Source: GCA-2861595 sp035525365 (GTDB lineage: Bacteria > Actinomycetota > Acidimicrobiia > Acidimicrobiales > GCA-2861595). Taken from it: 64,000 bases of DNA. The notes beneath the pieces are model-generated. The model was not told the DNA's origin. It searched no databases and saw nothing but the letters and a program-made list of their open reading frames with translations. A program made the translations under genes and the position numbers. Where the stretch lies: the NCBI GenBank assembly GCA_035525365.1, contig DATLEK010000018.1:37355-101354 (forward strand), given 5' to 3'. Shown one piece after another: positions 8,006-15,747 of this stretch. The first letter of the stretch is position 1. Each line of letters starts with the position of its first letter.

Positions 8006-9151
8006 TCAGCTGGCCGCTGGACGCATGAAGCGGCTGCCCATTTGCTCTGCGGCCCGGCGATCGCCCTCGCTCGTCGCCTGCGCGTAGACAGCCAACGTGA
8101 GTCGGGGGTCCGAGTGGCCGAGACGAGATTGCGCCGTTTTCAGATCAACGCCCTCGGCCACAAGGCCCGTCGCGTTGGCACGGCGCAGATCGTGAAATCC
8201 CAGGGTGGGCTTCTTGCGCGTCTTGCCCGGTCGTTTCGGATCAGGTGTTTCCTCGTAGTGCCCGGCCCCCACCACAGCGGGGACCCAATCCCGTTGGTAC
8301 CAGTGGCTGTAATCGAGCGGGCCGCCACCAGGGGAGACGAACACGTATGCCCGCGAATCTGAGCCGGTCAGGCCACGGCGCGCCAAGTGGCGTCCCAGCA
8401 TGTCCATGAGGGGCGCCGGAACGGTGAGCGTGCGGCAGCCGGCAGCCGACTTCGGAGGCCCTTCCACCATCGCCCCCCCTGGTCCCCTGGTCCGCTGCCA
8501 CGCAACTGCGAGGGTGGAGGGCAGAAAATCGAGCCGTCCAACCTTCAGGCCCGCGCACTCCGCCCACCGGAGCCCAAGTACCGCTCCGAGGTACAGCATC
8601 GGGCGAATGTCGTCGCGCATCGCCGCCGCGATCACGCCCAACTCGTCGGCGTCGACGATGTGGCTCTCGGTACTTCTGACGGCGGGAAGCTTGATTCCTC
8701 GGCATGGTGAACGACCGATCAACTCCGCCTCGACAGCAGCGTTGAGAATGGCGTGAAGCGTTCCGTACTGTCGCCGCACGGTTCTCGGCGCGGCCCGCTT
8801 GCACCACTCGTTCACGAGCGACTGAACCTCTCTCGAAGTGATCGTGCCCACCGGTCGTGGTCCGAGCTTCGGCTTCAGGTGGACGCGCACGATCGTCTCG
8901 TCGCGGGCAAGGGTTGTCGGACGCTTGGCCGGGTTGGTGGTCAGCCACTCCGAAGCCAGCTCGCCGAAGGGTGTCGCCGCTCCACGAGGGTCGACCCAGA
9001 TGCCTCGCCCGCGGTCAGTACGTTCGGTGTCCTGATAGGACACCGCTTCTCTCTTCGTTCGGAACGTGCGTTGATACATACGCCCGCCGGGGTCACGCAG
9101 CTTCACGTCGTACCGAACGCCGGTCGCGGTGTGTCGTACTTCGATGCTCAT
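8006..9151 (-). CDS. Tyrosine site-specific integrase
   Basis: A 381-residue tyrosine recombinase, expected to integrate and excise element I at the tRNA-Pro. The N-terminus (VRYDVKLRDPGGRMYQRTFRTKREA) is the arm-binding domain. A SAM-like core-binding domain and the catalytic domain follow, with LGLRWAECAGL (first Arg), HDLRRANATGLVAEG (His and second Arg), LGHSD and the tyrosine in LAVYAQ. ATG 9151 has AAAGGA upstream and overlaps the stop codon of the preceding HTH gene by 4 bases. A related but destroyed integrase lies at 62895-63245. Confidence 0.95.
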   Translation of the reverse strand: MSIEVRHTATGVRYDVKLRDPGGRMYQRTFRTKREAVSYQDTERTDRGRGIWVDPRGAATPFGELASEWLTTNPAKRPTTLARDETIVRVHLKPKLGPRPVGTITSREVQSLVNEWCKRAAPRTVRRQYGTLHAILNAAVEAELIGRSPCRGIKLPAVRSTESHIVDADELGVIAAAMRDDIRPMLYLGAVLGLRWAECAGLKVGRLDFLPSTLAVAWQRTRGPGGAMVEGPPKSAAGCRTLTVPAPLMDMLGRHLARRGLTGSDSRAYVFVSPGGGPLDYSHWYQRDWVPAVVGAGHYEETPDPKRPGKTRKKPTLGFHDLRRANATGLVAEGVDLKTAQSRLGHSDPRLTLAVYAQATSEGDRRAAEQMGSRFMRPAAS

Positions 9152-9393
9152 TTCTGATCCTTTCGTGTCTGCTTCTTCGGCCTGCCACTCCGGCGATCTG
9201 GATGACGGGCGATCCATCGTTCTATGGCGGCCTTCTCCCACACCCGTCCGGTTCGGAGGGCAGCAGCCGGCATGGGAAAGTCGGGGTAGGCGCGCGCAAG
9301 TTGATCCACGCGTTGGCGGCTGACACCGCCGAGAAGCTCCGCTACCTCCGCGACTCCCACCAGTTCCCTCACCACACCAGAGAACCCTAGCAT
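9148..9393 (-). CDS. Small helix-turn-helix protein, excisionase/AlpA-like
   Basis: The 81-residue protein contains VGVAEVAELLGGVSRQRVDQLARAYPDFP..WEKAAIERWIARHP, a MerR/AlpA-type winged HTH of the kind used by excisionases. It is translationally coupled to the integrase (ATGA overlap), so a role in directionality or integrase control is likely. The start may lie slightly inside, at a GTG. Two ACCCTAG repeats overlap the start region. Confidence 0.75.
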   Translation of the reverse strand: MLGFSGVVRELVGVAEVAELLGGVSRQRVDQLARAYPDFPMPAAALRTGRVWEKAAIERWIARHPDRRSGRPKKQTRKDQK

Positions 9394-9401
9394 TACCCTA
9401 G
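9384..9401. repeat. Direct repeat ACCCTAG at the start of the HTH/integrase operon
   Basis: ACCCTAG occurs at 9384-9390 and again at 9395-9401, 11 bases apart (one helical turn), over the start of the HTH gene. This could be an operator or excisionase site. Only the repeat itself is seen. Confidence 0.4.
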
Positions 9402-9688
9402 TCTGTCGACAAGATATTCAGTCTTCCCTGATCCGGATGCCGTTCGCGCAGGCGGGCCACGAACTCGTGCAAGGCCACGAGCGGGACCCGTCGGCACGAG
9501 CCGATCCGCACTGATTCGATGGCGCCGGCCAGAAGGAGCTCGTACAGCTTGCTGCGGCCAATGCCGAGCAGGTCTGCGGCTTCCTCCGGCTTCAGCAACA
9601 GCTTCTCAATGGTCGTTCGACCTCGGAAGTTCGAACCACCGAGGGCCTCTGCGGGGGCGGACGACGAAACGGTGCTGGACTCTGACAT
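9398..9688 (-). CDS. Helix-turn-helix DNA-binding protein, excisionase-like
   Basis: A 96-residue protein with a single excisionase-type HTH: LLLKPEEAADLLGIGRSKLYELLLAGAIESVRIGSCRRVPLVALHEFVARL. ATG 9688 is chosen because AAGGAG stands 6 bases upstream. It leads the cluster with the second HTH gene and the integrase, and a copy of the element-wide 15-bp motif lies 55 bases before it. It could be the excisionase or a repressor of the integration module. Confidence 0.8.
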   Translation of the reverse strand: MSESSTVSSSAPAEALGGSNFRGRTTIEKLLLKPEEAADLLGIGRSKLYELLLAGAIESVRIGSCRRVPLVALHEFVARLRERHPDQGRLNILSTD

Positions 9689-9742
9689 GGTCATCTCCTT
9701 GCGGTTGCTGCGGTCCTCGCCCGTGCGGCGCCATCCGCGGTG

Positions 9743-9757
9743 CCCCTCTACGCCCAC
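9743..9757 (-). promoter_or_regulatory. Element-wide 15-bp motif, copy A
   Basis: Read on the minus strand, this is GTGGGCGTAGAGGGG, preceded by CTCGAG. It lies upstream of the HTH gene that ends at 9398. Four more copies stand before other backbone genes of element I (11168, 11215, 17517, 27545). It is a promoter or operator by position only. Confidence 0.55.
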
Positions 9758-9793
9758 CTCGAGCCCAATTCGGCACCAGAAACTCGATGGCCC

Positions 9794-10651
9794 TCACGGC
9801 GACACCCGCTTGAGCGTGGATTCAGCACGGTTGCGCCGCTCACGCAGCCATCGGACGGTTAGGCCGCTGGCGGGCGCGAGTTCGCGCAGCTTCACACCGC
9901 CGATGCGGGTTGCCGCTATAAGCGAGGCGTCGCTGGCGGTCATCGCCCCCGAGGCGACGGCGTCGTTCAGCAAGCCGAGCAGATGCTCAGCGCCCGAGCG
10001 AACGGGCGGCTCCTCCGATGTGGCAAGGCGCAGCTCGGCGCGTTGTTCGGCGAGGCGTCGGCGCCGGTCGCGACAAAGCTGCTTGAGCACGTCCAACACG
10101 ATGTTGGCGGCGACGCGCTCGGGTCTGGCGTCGCTCGGATAGGTGCGAATGCGCTCCCAGGCGGTCGCCACCACCATGGCGTCGACCTCCTCGGGCTCGC
10201 CCGCCCACGCACACGCCATAGCAACGGCCCGGAGACCTGGAACAAGGGCTTGCAGCACGGTGCGCGCCGCTAACTCGTCGTCGCGGGCCAAGAGCGCGAG
10301 CACGGCCAGCACCCGGTCGCTGGCGACGGGCGCCTGCCGCCTTTGCACATAGGCGACCAGGGCAGGAAGGTCAACGAAGGCACGCAGCGCTTGGTGTTCG
10401 TCGGCCCACTTCGCCAGTCGGCGGGTGGAATCAGGTGAGCAGGACAGCCGCTGCCACTCGGAGTCGAGGGCGGCAAAGAGATGTTCGGGGGGCACGGGCA
10501 GCTCCTTTTCCTTGGCTGCCAGCGAGCGTGCGCCCCACCCCTCATCGCCGGTCTCACGGCGGACCTCACGATCAACCTCACATTTCAGAAAAACTTGGCC
10601 AACCCTCACGTCCGACCTCACTTCTTGGCTCATGGCCGCGTTGGTCGTCAT
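9794..10651 (-). CDS. Sigma-region-4-like HTH protein of the conjugation module
   Basis: A 285-residue protein without a membrane segment. The C-terminus (DASLIAATRIGGVKLRELAPASGLTVRWLRERRNRAESTL) has the spacing of a sigma-70 region 4 helix-turn-helix. The middle is helical with VAMACAWAGEPEEVDAMVVATAWERIRTYP, which faintly resembles the sigma region 2 surroundings. It overlaps the NlpC/P60 gene by 4 bases. The likely role is regulating transfer genes as an atypical sigma factor. I do not recognise a named family. Confidence 0.6.
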   Translation of the reverse strand: MTTNAAMSQEVRSDVRVGQVFLKCEVDREVRRETGDEGWGARSLAAKEKELPVPPEHLFAALDSEWQRLSCSPDSTRRLAKWADEHQALRAFVDLPALVAYVQRRQAPVASDRVLAVLALLARDDELAARTVLQALVPGLRAVAMACAWAGEPEEVDAMVVATAWERIRTYPSDARPERVAANIVLDVLKQLCRDRRRRLAEQRAELRLATSEEPPVRSGAEHLLGLLNDAVASGAMTASDASLIAATRIGGVKLRELAPASGLTVRWLRERRNRAESTLKRVSP

Positions 10652-11166
10652 GGCCGCGGCGTCGCTTCGCCGTGCAGAACCCGGCGCACGGCCTGCACCG
10701 AACCTGGCCGGAGCGGCTTGACCGACACGACCTCGCCGCTGTGGGGGGCGATGATCACCGTGTTGTCCCCGGCGTAGATGGCGACGTGGCCGAAGTCGCG
10801 CACTGGGCGCCCGCCGCGGCTGAACACCAAGTCGCCGGGGCGCAGGTCCGTCAGGTCAACAGCGACGCCGGTGCGGATCAGCTCGGCCGTGGTGCGGGGC
10901 ACGGTGACACCCGCCTGGCGGTAGGCCCACTGCACCAGTCCCGAGCAGTCGAAGCCGGCCGACGGCGATGCCCCGCCCCACACATAAGGCGTGCCGAGGA
11001 CGCTTCGCGCCGCGGCGAGCACGGCTTCCACCCGGTCGTCGGTGGTCCCGACGGCAGCGACGGCGGCCGTGGCAGGGCCTGATCTGGCGCCGGCGACCAC
11101 GAGCAGGGGCATGCCGACGCCGAAGGCGAGCAGGACGACGAGGCAGGAGACAGCGATCTTGGCCAT
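10648..11166 (-). CDS. Secreted NlpC/P60 peptidoglycan hydrolase
   Basis: NlpC/P60 enzymes cut gamma-D-Glu-diaminopimelate peptide bonds in the cell wall. Here the likely job is opening the wall for the conjugation channel. The 172-residue protein has an N-terminal membrane/signal segment (residues 4-26), then the domain YVWGGASPSAGFDCSGLVQW with catalytic Cys74 and FGHVAIYAG with catalytic His127. It starts 2 bases after motif copy B and is divergent from the VirB2-to-TraG operon. Confidence 0.92.
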   Translation of the reverse strand: MAKIAVSCLVVLLAFGVGMPLLVVAGARSGPATAAVAAVGTTDDRVEAVLAAARSVLGTPYVWGGASPSAGFDCSGLVQWAYRQAGVTVPRTTAELIRTGVAVDLTDLRPGDLVFSRGGRPVRDFGHVAIYAGDNTVIIAPHSGEVVSVKPLRPGSVQAVRRVLHGEATPRP

Positions 11167-11167
11167 G

Positions 11168-11182
11168 TCCCTCTACGCCCAC
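11168..11182 (-). promoter_or_regulatory. Element-wide 15-bp motif, copy B
   Basis: On the minus strand this reads GTGGGCGTAGAGGGA and ends 1 base before the NlpC/P60 start codon at 11166. It is divergent from copy C, 33 bases away, so the two sides of the conjugation module begin with the same sequence. Confidence 0.55.
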
Positions 11183-11214
11183 CTCGGACCGACAAGTTCC
11201 GTTTCTGGATCGGG

Positions 11215-11229
11215 ATGGGCGTAGAGGGG
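11215..11229 (+). promoter_or_regulatory. Element-wide 15-bp motif, copy C
   Basis: ATGGGCGTAGAGGGG lies 31 bases before the VirB2-like gene. An AAGAAAGG ribosome site lies between the motif and the start codon, so the motif itself acts at DNA level (promoter or operator) rather than as a ribosome site. Confidence 0.55.
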
Positions 11230-11260
11230 CGTTCACCCGCTGTCCGAAGAAAGGCTCTCC

Positions 11261-11545
11261 ATGCCCGCGCTGCTTGCCCAGGTCAACGTCAGCCCCACCA
11301 GCTCCGGGCTGCCCGGAGGACCCCTCCTCCAACAGATGCTCAACTGGCTCGGCCAGTTGGCCCTGTGGGGCTCGCTCGCCTCCATCCTGCTCGGGGCCGC
11401 CCTCTTCGGCATCGCCCAGCAATCGGGGAACTACTCCGGTGGCTACCGGGGCAAGCAACTCGCTCTTGCCGGCGTGGTCGGCGCCTGTCTGGCCGGCATC
11501 GCCCCAACCGCGGTCAACATGTTGTTCGGCGCGGCGCGGGGGTGA
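11261..11545 (+). CDS. Small two-helix membrane protein, VirB2/pilin-like
   Basis: The 94-residue protein has two membrane segments, LGQLALWGSLASILLGAALF and LALAGVVGACLAGIAPTAV, separated by a short Gly/Tyr loop, the topology of VirB2/TrbC-type pilins. It is the first gene of the transfer operon and overlaps the next gene by GTGA. The assignment rests on size, topology and position, not on a signature motif. Confidence 0.65.
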   Translation: MPALLAQVNVSPTSSGLPGGPLLQQMLNWLGQLALWGSLASILLGAALFGIAQQSGNYSGGYRGKQLALAGVVGACLAGIAPTAVNMLFGAARG

Positions 11546-13023
11546 GGACACGCCGGGTCGCTGTCGCTGCGACCCTCGGGGTCGGCGCGTGGTGGGCGGC
11601 CGCCGCGCCCGCAGCGGCGGCTCCGCCCGGCGTTGGTGTCATTCGCGACTTTGTCGGCGGCGTGGCCGGCTGGGGCTTCGATCGCATCACCGCGGGCATC
11701 GCCGCTTGGGTGCTCGGCGCGCTGGGGAGCTTCATCGAGGGCATCCTCGGCTTTCTCTCCACCTCGGCGCGCCCCGACGTGCAGTCCGTGTGGTTCGCCG
11801 GGCCTGACTCCCCCTACGCCTCGGTCCGCGCCATCGCCGGCGCCCTCATGGTGGCCTTCGCCCTGCTCGGTTTGGTGAGCGGGCTGTTGAAAGGCGACGC
11901 CGGGGGAATGGCCCGGCGCATCGCCGTTGGACTTCCCCTCACCGTGGTCGCCATGGTGGCCACCACCGCGGTGGTGGCCAAGGGCCTGGCGCTGACCGAC
12001 GCCCTGTCCGCTGAGGTGCTCGACCCCGCCGGCTCCGACGCCGCTAGCTTTCTGGGGGCGATCAGCAGCGGGGCCTCCGGTACCGGCGGCGGCTTCGCCG
12101 TGGTCGTGGTGGCGCTGGTCGGCGTCGTTGCCGGACTCGTCGTGTGGGTGGAGCTACTGGTGCGTTCCGCGCTGGTTTACCTGCTCGTCGCCCTCAGTCC
12201 GCTGGCCTTCGCCACCACCGTGTGGCCGGCCACCAAGGGCGTGGCCCGGCGCCTGGTGGAGCTGTTGGTCGCCGTGGTGGTGTCCAAGTTGGTCGTGTGC
12301 ATCGCTCTGGCCACCGGCGTAGCTGCTCTGGCCGGCGCAGTGGGCGAGGGACGCGGCCCCGACAGTGCCGGGATGGCCGGTGGCCTCGGAGCCCTCATCG
12401 TCGGCTGCGCCGTGTTGGCCATGGCCGCCTTCTCGCCCTTCGTGGTGCTGCGCCTCATGCCCCTGGCCGAGGCCGCCGTGGTGGCCCAGGGTCTGTCGCG
12501 CGCGCCGATGAGGGGGGCGACTTCGGCCATGGCTACCTACGCCACGGCCACAGGGGGCTTGTCGCGTCTGGCCGGTCCTGCCATGTCCGGGGCGACGGGT
12601 CGCATGGGGTCGGCGGGCGGCGGGACGGCCGGCCCTCCCGGTGCGCCGGGTGCGCCGGGCGCCGGCGGAAACAGCGATGCTCTAGGCGCGGCTCGCTCTG
12701 GCGGAACCTCGGGTTCGGCGGCTGGGGCCACTCCGCCTGCCAGCCCGGCTGCATCGACCGCGGGGGCGAAGGCGGCCGGCAGTGCGACCCCATCGGCCGG
12801 GGCCGGGAACGCCTCGTCGCCGCGCGACACGGCAACGTCACCCCAGTCGGCGGCCAAGGCGCCGCGGCGATCGACGCCACCGCCTCTGAGTTCGGGTGCA
12901 ACCAATGGCGAAGCAGCCTCGCCTGCCCAGCGGCGTCGCGCCGCGAGCCCGCCAGAAGTCCCACCGCCCAAGTCCCCGGCCCGTCGACCCCGTCTGGAAG
13001 GAGGCGACGATGCCCGGCGCTGA
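11542..13023 (+). CDS. TrbL/VirB6-like type IV secretion membrane protein
   Basis: A 493-residue polytopic protein with a signal-like N-terminus (VAVAATLGVGAWWAAAAPAAAAP) and at least six hydrophobic segments (to about residue 330), including LLVALSPLAFATTVWPATKG, a segment typical of TrbL. A long Ala/Gly/Pro/Ser-rich tail follows. TrbL/VirB6 proteins form the inner-membrane channel of conjugative T4SS. GTG 11542 overlaps the VirB2-like stop codon. Confidence 0.75.
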   Translation: MRTRRVAVAATLGVGAWWAAAAPAAAAPPGVGVIRDFVGGVAGWGFDRITAGIAAWVLGALGSFIEGILGFLSTSARPDVQSVWFAGPDSPYASVRAIAGALMVAFALLGLVSGLLKGDAGGMARRIAVGLPLTVVAMVATTAVVAKGLALTDALSAEVLDPAGSDAASFLGAISSGASGTGGGFAVVVVALVGVVAGLVVWVELLVRSALVYLLVALSPLAFATTVWPATKGVARRLVELLVAVVVSKLVVCIALATGVAALAGAVGEGRGPDSAGMAGGLGALIVGCAVLAMAAFSPFVVLRLMPLAEAAVVAQGLSRAPMRGATSAMATYATATGGLSRLAGPAMSGATGRMGSAGGGTAGPPGAPGAPGAGGNSDALGAARSGGTSGSAAGATPPASPAASTAGAKAAGSATPSAGAGNASSPRDTATSPQSAAKAPRRSTPPPLSSGATNGEAASPAQRRRAASPPEVPPPKSPARRPRLEGGDDARR

Positions 13024-14488
13024 AGCCCGCACGTTCCGCTTCTCGCCCCGTGACCGGGGCGGGGTGCTGCTCGGCCTCGGCGTCCTGCAGTGCGCCTCCC
13101 TCGGCGCCGGAGTGCTGGGCGCCGGCACCCTGCTGTCTGCCGGCGCCCCGTTACTTGTCGTCCTGGTGCCGCTGGTGGTCGGGGCGGCAGGAGCCTTCGC
13201 CTCGGTCGGCGGCGAGCCGCTCCACGAGCTGGCACCGGTAGCGGTGGCGTGGGCCATGAGCCCCACCCGACGCGCCCGATGGATGGCGCCCGTCACCGCC
13301 CGCCCCGTCTCATCGACATCTGGAGGACCCCTGGTGCTGCCCCCCGCCTTCGGCCAACTCAGCTTCGCCTGTGCTCCCCGCCCTGCCTGGGCGGGCACCG
13401 GTGGCCCCCTGGCCGTGGTCGTTGACCGCCGCCGGGGATCGGCCACCGCGGTGGTGCCCGTCGGTGGTCGGGGCTTCGCCCTGGCCGAGGCCGGCGAGCA
13501 GGAGCGCCTGGTGGCGTTTTGGGGCGACGTGGTGGGCGCCTTCTGCGCTGAGCGCTCCCCGGTGGCCCAGGTGGCGGTGCTGGAGTGGGCGGGGCCGGCC
13601 GGCGCCGCCGCCCTGGTCACCGCCACGGGACGGGTGCCGGCGAGCCCTGCCGGGGCTGCCTATTCCGAGCTGTTGTCCGAGGCCAAGGCCAACGCGGCGC
13701 GCCACGAGGTACTGCTCGCCGTCACCGTCGAGGCCCGGCGCTGTCGGGGCCGGGGCGGCGGCGCAGTGGCCGCCACCCTCGCCGACCAGCTCCGCCTGCT
13801 CAATGGGCGTCTGGTGGAGGCCGGCCTCGACCCCGAACCCCCGCTCGGTCCAACCGAGCTGGCCCAGGCGTTGCGCGTCCGTCTCGATCCCGCCGCAGCT
13901 ACGCGCCTGGAGGAACGCGCTGGCGCGCTGGGCGAGGCGGGGGCGGGAATCTCGGTGTCAAATGCCGGCCCCCTGGCCATGCGAACTCGGTGGCGACATG
14001 TGGCCGTCGATGCATCGCTGCACGCCGGCTACTGGGTGGCCGAATGGCCCCGCCTGGAGGTGGGTCCGGCCTGGTTGGAGCCTTTGTTGTTGTCCACCGA
14101 GGCGGTGCGCACCGTGGCCCTGCTCATCGAGCCGGTACCACCCTCCCAGGCTCGGCGGCGCATCGAGCGCGACGCCGTGCGCCTGGCCACTGATGAGGAG
14201 CAGCGGGCCCGGGGCGGGTTTCGCATCGGGGCGCGCCATCGCCGGGCGGCGGAGGGCCTGGCCGAGCGGGAGGCCGAGCTGGTGGCCGGCTATCCCGAGG
14301 TGGCCTTCGTGGGACTGGTGGATGTGGCCGCGGCCAGTCCCACAGAACTGGAGGCGGCGTGCGCCAGCGTGGAACAGGCCGGCGCCCAGGCAGGGGTGGA
14401 ACTGCGCCGCCTCGATGGCCGCCACGACCTGGTCCTCGCTGCCACCCTGCCTCTCGGCATCGGACTCGGCCGGGGAGCGATGGGGTGA
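13010..14488 (+). CDS. SCO6880-like conjugation membrane protein
   Basis: The 492-residue protein has two close N-terminal membrane helices (GGVLLGLGVLQCASLGAGVL and PLLVVLVPLVVGAAGAFAS) and a large soluble remainder. This is the architecture of actinobacterial SCO6880-family proteins found beside VirB4-like ATPases in integrative conjugative elements. ATG 13010 has AAGGAGG upstream and overlaps the TrbL-like gene by 14 bases. It probably replaces the N-terminal part of larger VirB4 proteins, because the following ATPase is short. Confidence 0.65.
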   Translation: MPGAEARTFRFSPRDRGGVLLGLGVLQCASLGAGVLGAGTLLSAGAPLLVVLVPLVVGAAGAFASVGGEPLHELAPVAVAWAMSPTRRARWMAPVTARPVSSTSGGPLVLPPAFGQLSFACAPRPAWAGTGGPLAVVVDRRRGSATAVVPVGGRGFALAEAGEQERLVAFWGDVVGAFCAERSPVAQVAVLEWAGPAGAAALVTATGRVPASPAGAAYSELLSEAKANAARHEVLLAVTVEARRCRGRGGGAVAATLADQLRLLNGRLVEAGLDPEPPLGPTELAQALRVRLDPAAATRLEERAGALGEAGAGISVSNAGPLAMRTRWRHVAVDASLHAGYWVAEWPRLEVGPAWLEPLLLSTEAVRTVALLIEPVPPSQARRRIERDAVRLATDEEQRARGGFRIGARHRRAAEGLAEREAELVAGYPEVAFVGLVDVAAASPTELEAACASVEQAGAQAGVELRRLDGRHDLVLAATLPLGIGLGRGAMG

Positions 14489-15747
14489 GCCCCAGTCTTC
14501 GCCTGCCCCGCCATCGCGCCACCACGGCCCAGGTGTGTTCCATCTACCCCTTCGCGGCGGGGGGCGGGCTGCCTCCCGCCGGGGTCTATCTGGGAACCGA
14601 CGTGTTGGCCGGGGGCTCGACGTTCTGCTTTGACCCCTTCCGCGCCTATGGGGCGGGGCTGGTGACGAATCCCAACATGGTGGTGCTCGGCGAGCCGGGG
14701 GTGGGAAAGAGCGCCACGGTCAAGGTCCTGGTCCACCGCCTGGCCGGGGTGCTGGGACGCTGGGTGGCCATCGCCGATCCCAAGGGCGAGTACGCGGCCC
14801 TGGCCGAGCGCCTCGGCCTCTCGGTGGTGCGTCTGGCCCCGGGCGGGACGCAGCGCCTCAACCCCCTCGACGCCGGCGGCGCCGGCGGCGATGACGGACC
14901 CGAGGAGCTGGCCCGCCGCCAGGGCACCATGGTCGCCGCCCTGTTGGGCTCGGTGTTGGGCCGCGACCTTTCCCCCCTGGAGGACGCCACGGTGGGCTGG
15001 GACCTGGCCTACCTCGCTCGGCGCCGCCGGCCCGCCACCCTGGCTGACCTGGCCACCGTGTTGGCTGATCCGCCGGCCGAGGTGGCTCGGCGCGCCCGTC
15101 TGGAGCCAGCGGAGATGGCCCGGTCCACCGAGGCCGCCACCTTCGCCCTGGGCAAATTGTTGGACCGCTCGCTTCGGGGGATGTTCGACGGCCCCACCAA
15201 CGTCCGCCTCGATGCCGACGGCCCCGGGGTGGTGGTGGATCTCTCCGGTGTACACGGCGACCCCGAGGCGCTGCGTCTGGTCATGGTGGCCACCACCGCC
15301 TGGCTGCAAGGGGTGCTGGCGCGCCCCGGCGGTCCACGGCGCCTGCTGGTGTTGGACGAGGCTTGGTCGTTGTTGGCCACCGAGCGCACGGCGCGTTTTC
15401 TCCAGGCCAGCGTGAAGCTGGCCCGCGCCTACGGGGTGGCCAATGTGGCGGTGATTCATCGACTGTCCGACCTACGCGCCCAGGCCGATGACGGCACGGC
15501 CACAGCCAAGGTGGCCGCCGGCCTGCTGGCCGACTCGGCCACCCGGGTGGTCTTTCGCCAGTCCTCCGACCAGGCCGAAGACGCCCGGCGCCTGCTCGGG
15601 CTCACCGGTCCCGAAACCGCTCTGGTGTCCCGGCTGGGGCGGGGCCGGGCGTTGTGGAAGGTGGGGGCTCATACCGCGGTGGTGGCTCATCACCTGGGGG
15701 CGGCCGAACGCGAAATCTGCGATACCGATTCGGCCATGCGCGGATGA
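14485..15747 (+). CDS. VirB4/TraC-like conjugation ATPase
   Basis: VirB4 ATPases power substrate transfer and channel assembly. This 420-residue protein has Walker A GEPGVGKSAT (about residue 72) and Walker B RRLLVLDEAWSL (about 289), with FRQSSDQAEDARRLLGLTGPE as in VirB4/TraC C-terminal domains. It is shorter than standard VirB4 (600-800 residues) and essentially contains only the motor domain. The GTG start overlaps the previous stop codon (GTGA). Confidence 0.85.
   Translation: MSPSLRLPRHRATTAQVCSIYPFAAGGGLPPAGVYLGTDVLAGGSTFCFDPFRAYGAGLVTNPNMVVLGEPGVGKSATVKVLVHRLAGVLGRWVAIADPKGEYAALAERLGLSVVRLAPGGTQRLNPLDAGGAGGDDGPEELARRQGTMVAALLGSVLGRDLSPLEDATVGWDLAYLARRRRPATLADLATVLADPPAEVARRARLEPAEMARSTEAATFALGKLLDRSLRGMFDGPTNVRLDADGPGVVVDLSGVHGDPEALRLVMVATTAWLQGVLARPGGPRRLLVLDEAWSLLATERTARFLQASVKLARAYGVANVAVIHRLSDLRAQADDGTATAKVAAGLLADSATRVVFRQSSDQAEDARRLLGLTGPETALVSRLGRGRALWKVGAHTAVVAHHLGAAEREICDTDSAMRG

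Noticed and set aside
11215..11229. The 15-bp motif as the start of a conserved coding sequence (MGVEG)
   Set aside because: Copies A, C and E can be read as Met/Val-Gly-Val-Glu-Gly, but C is out of frame with the following gene and B and D encode other contexts. A DNA-level signal fits better.
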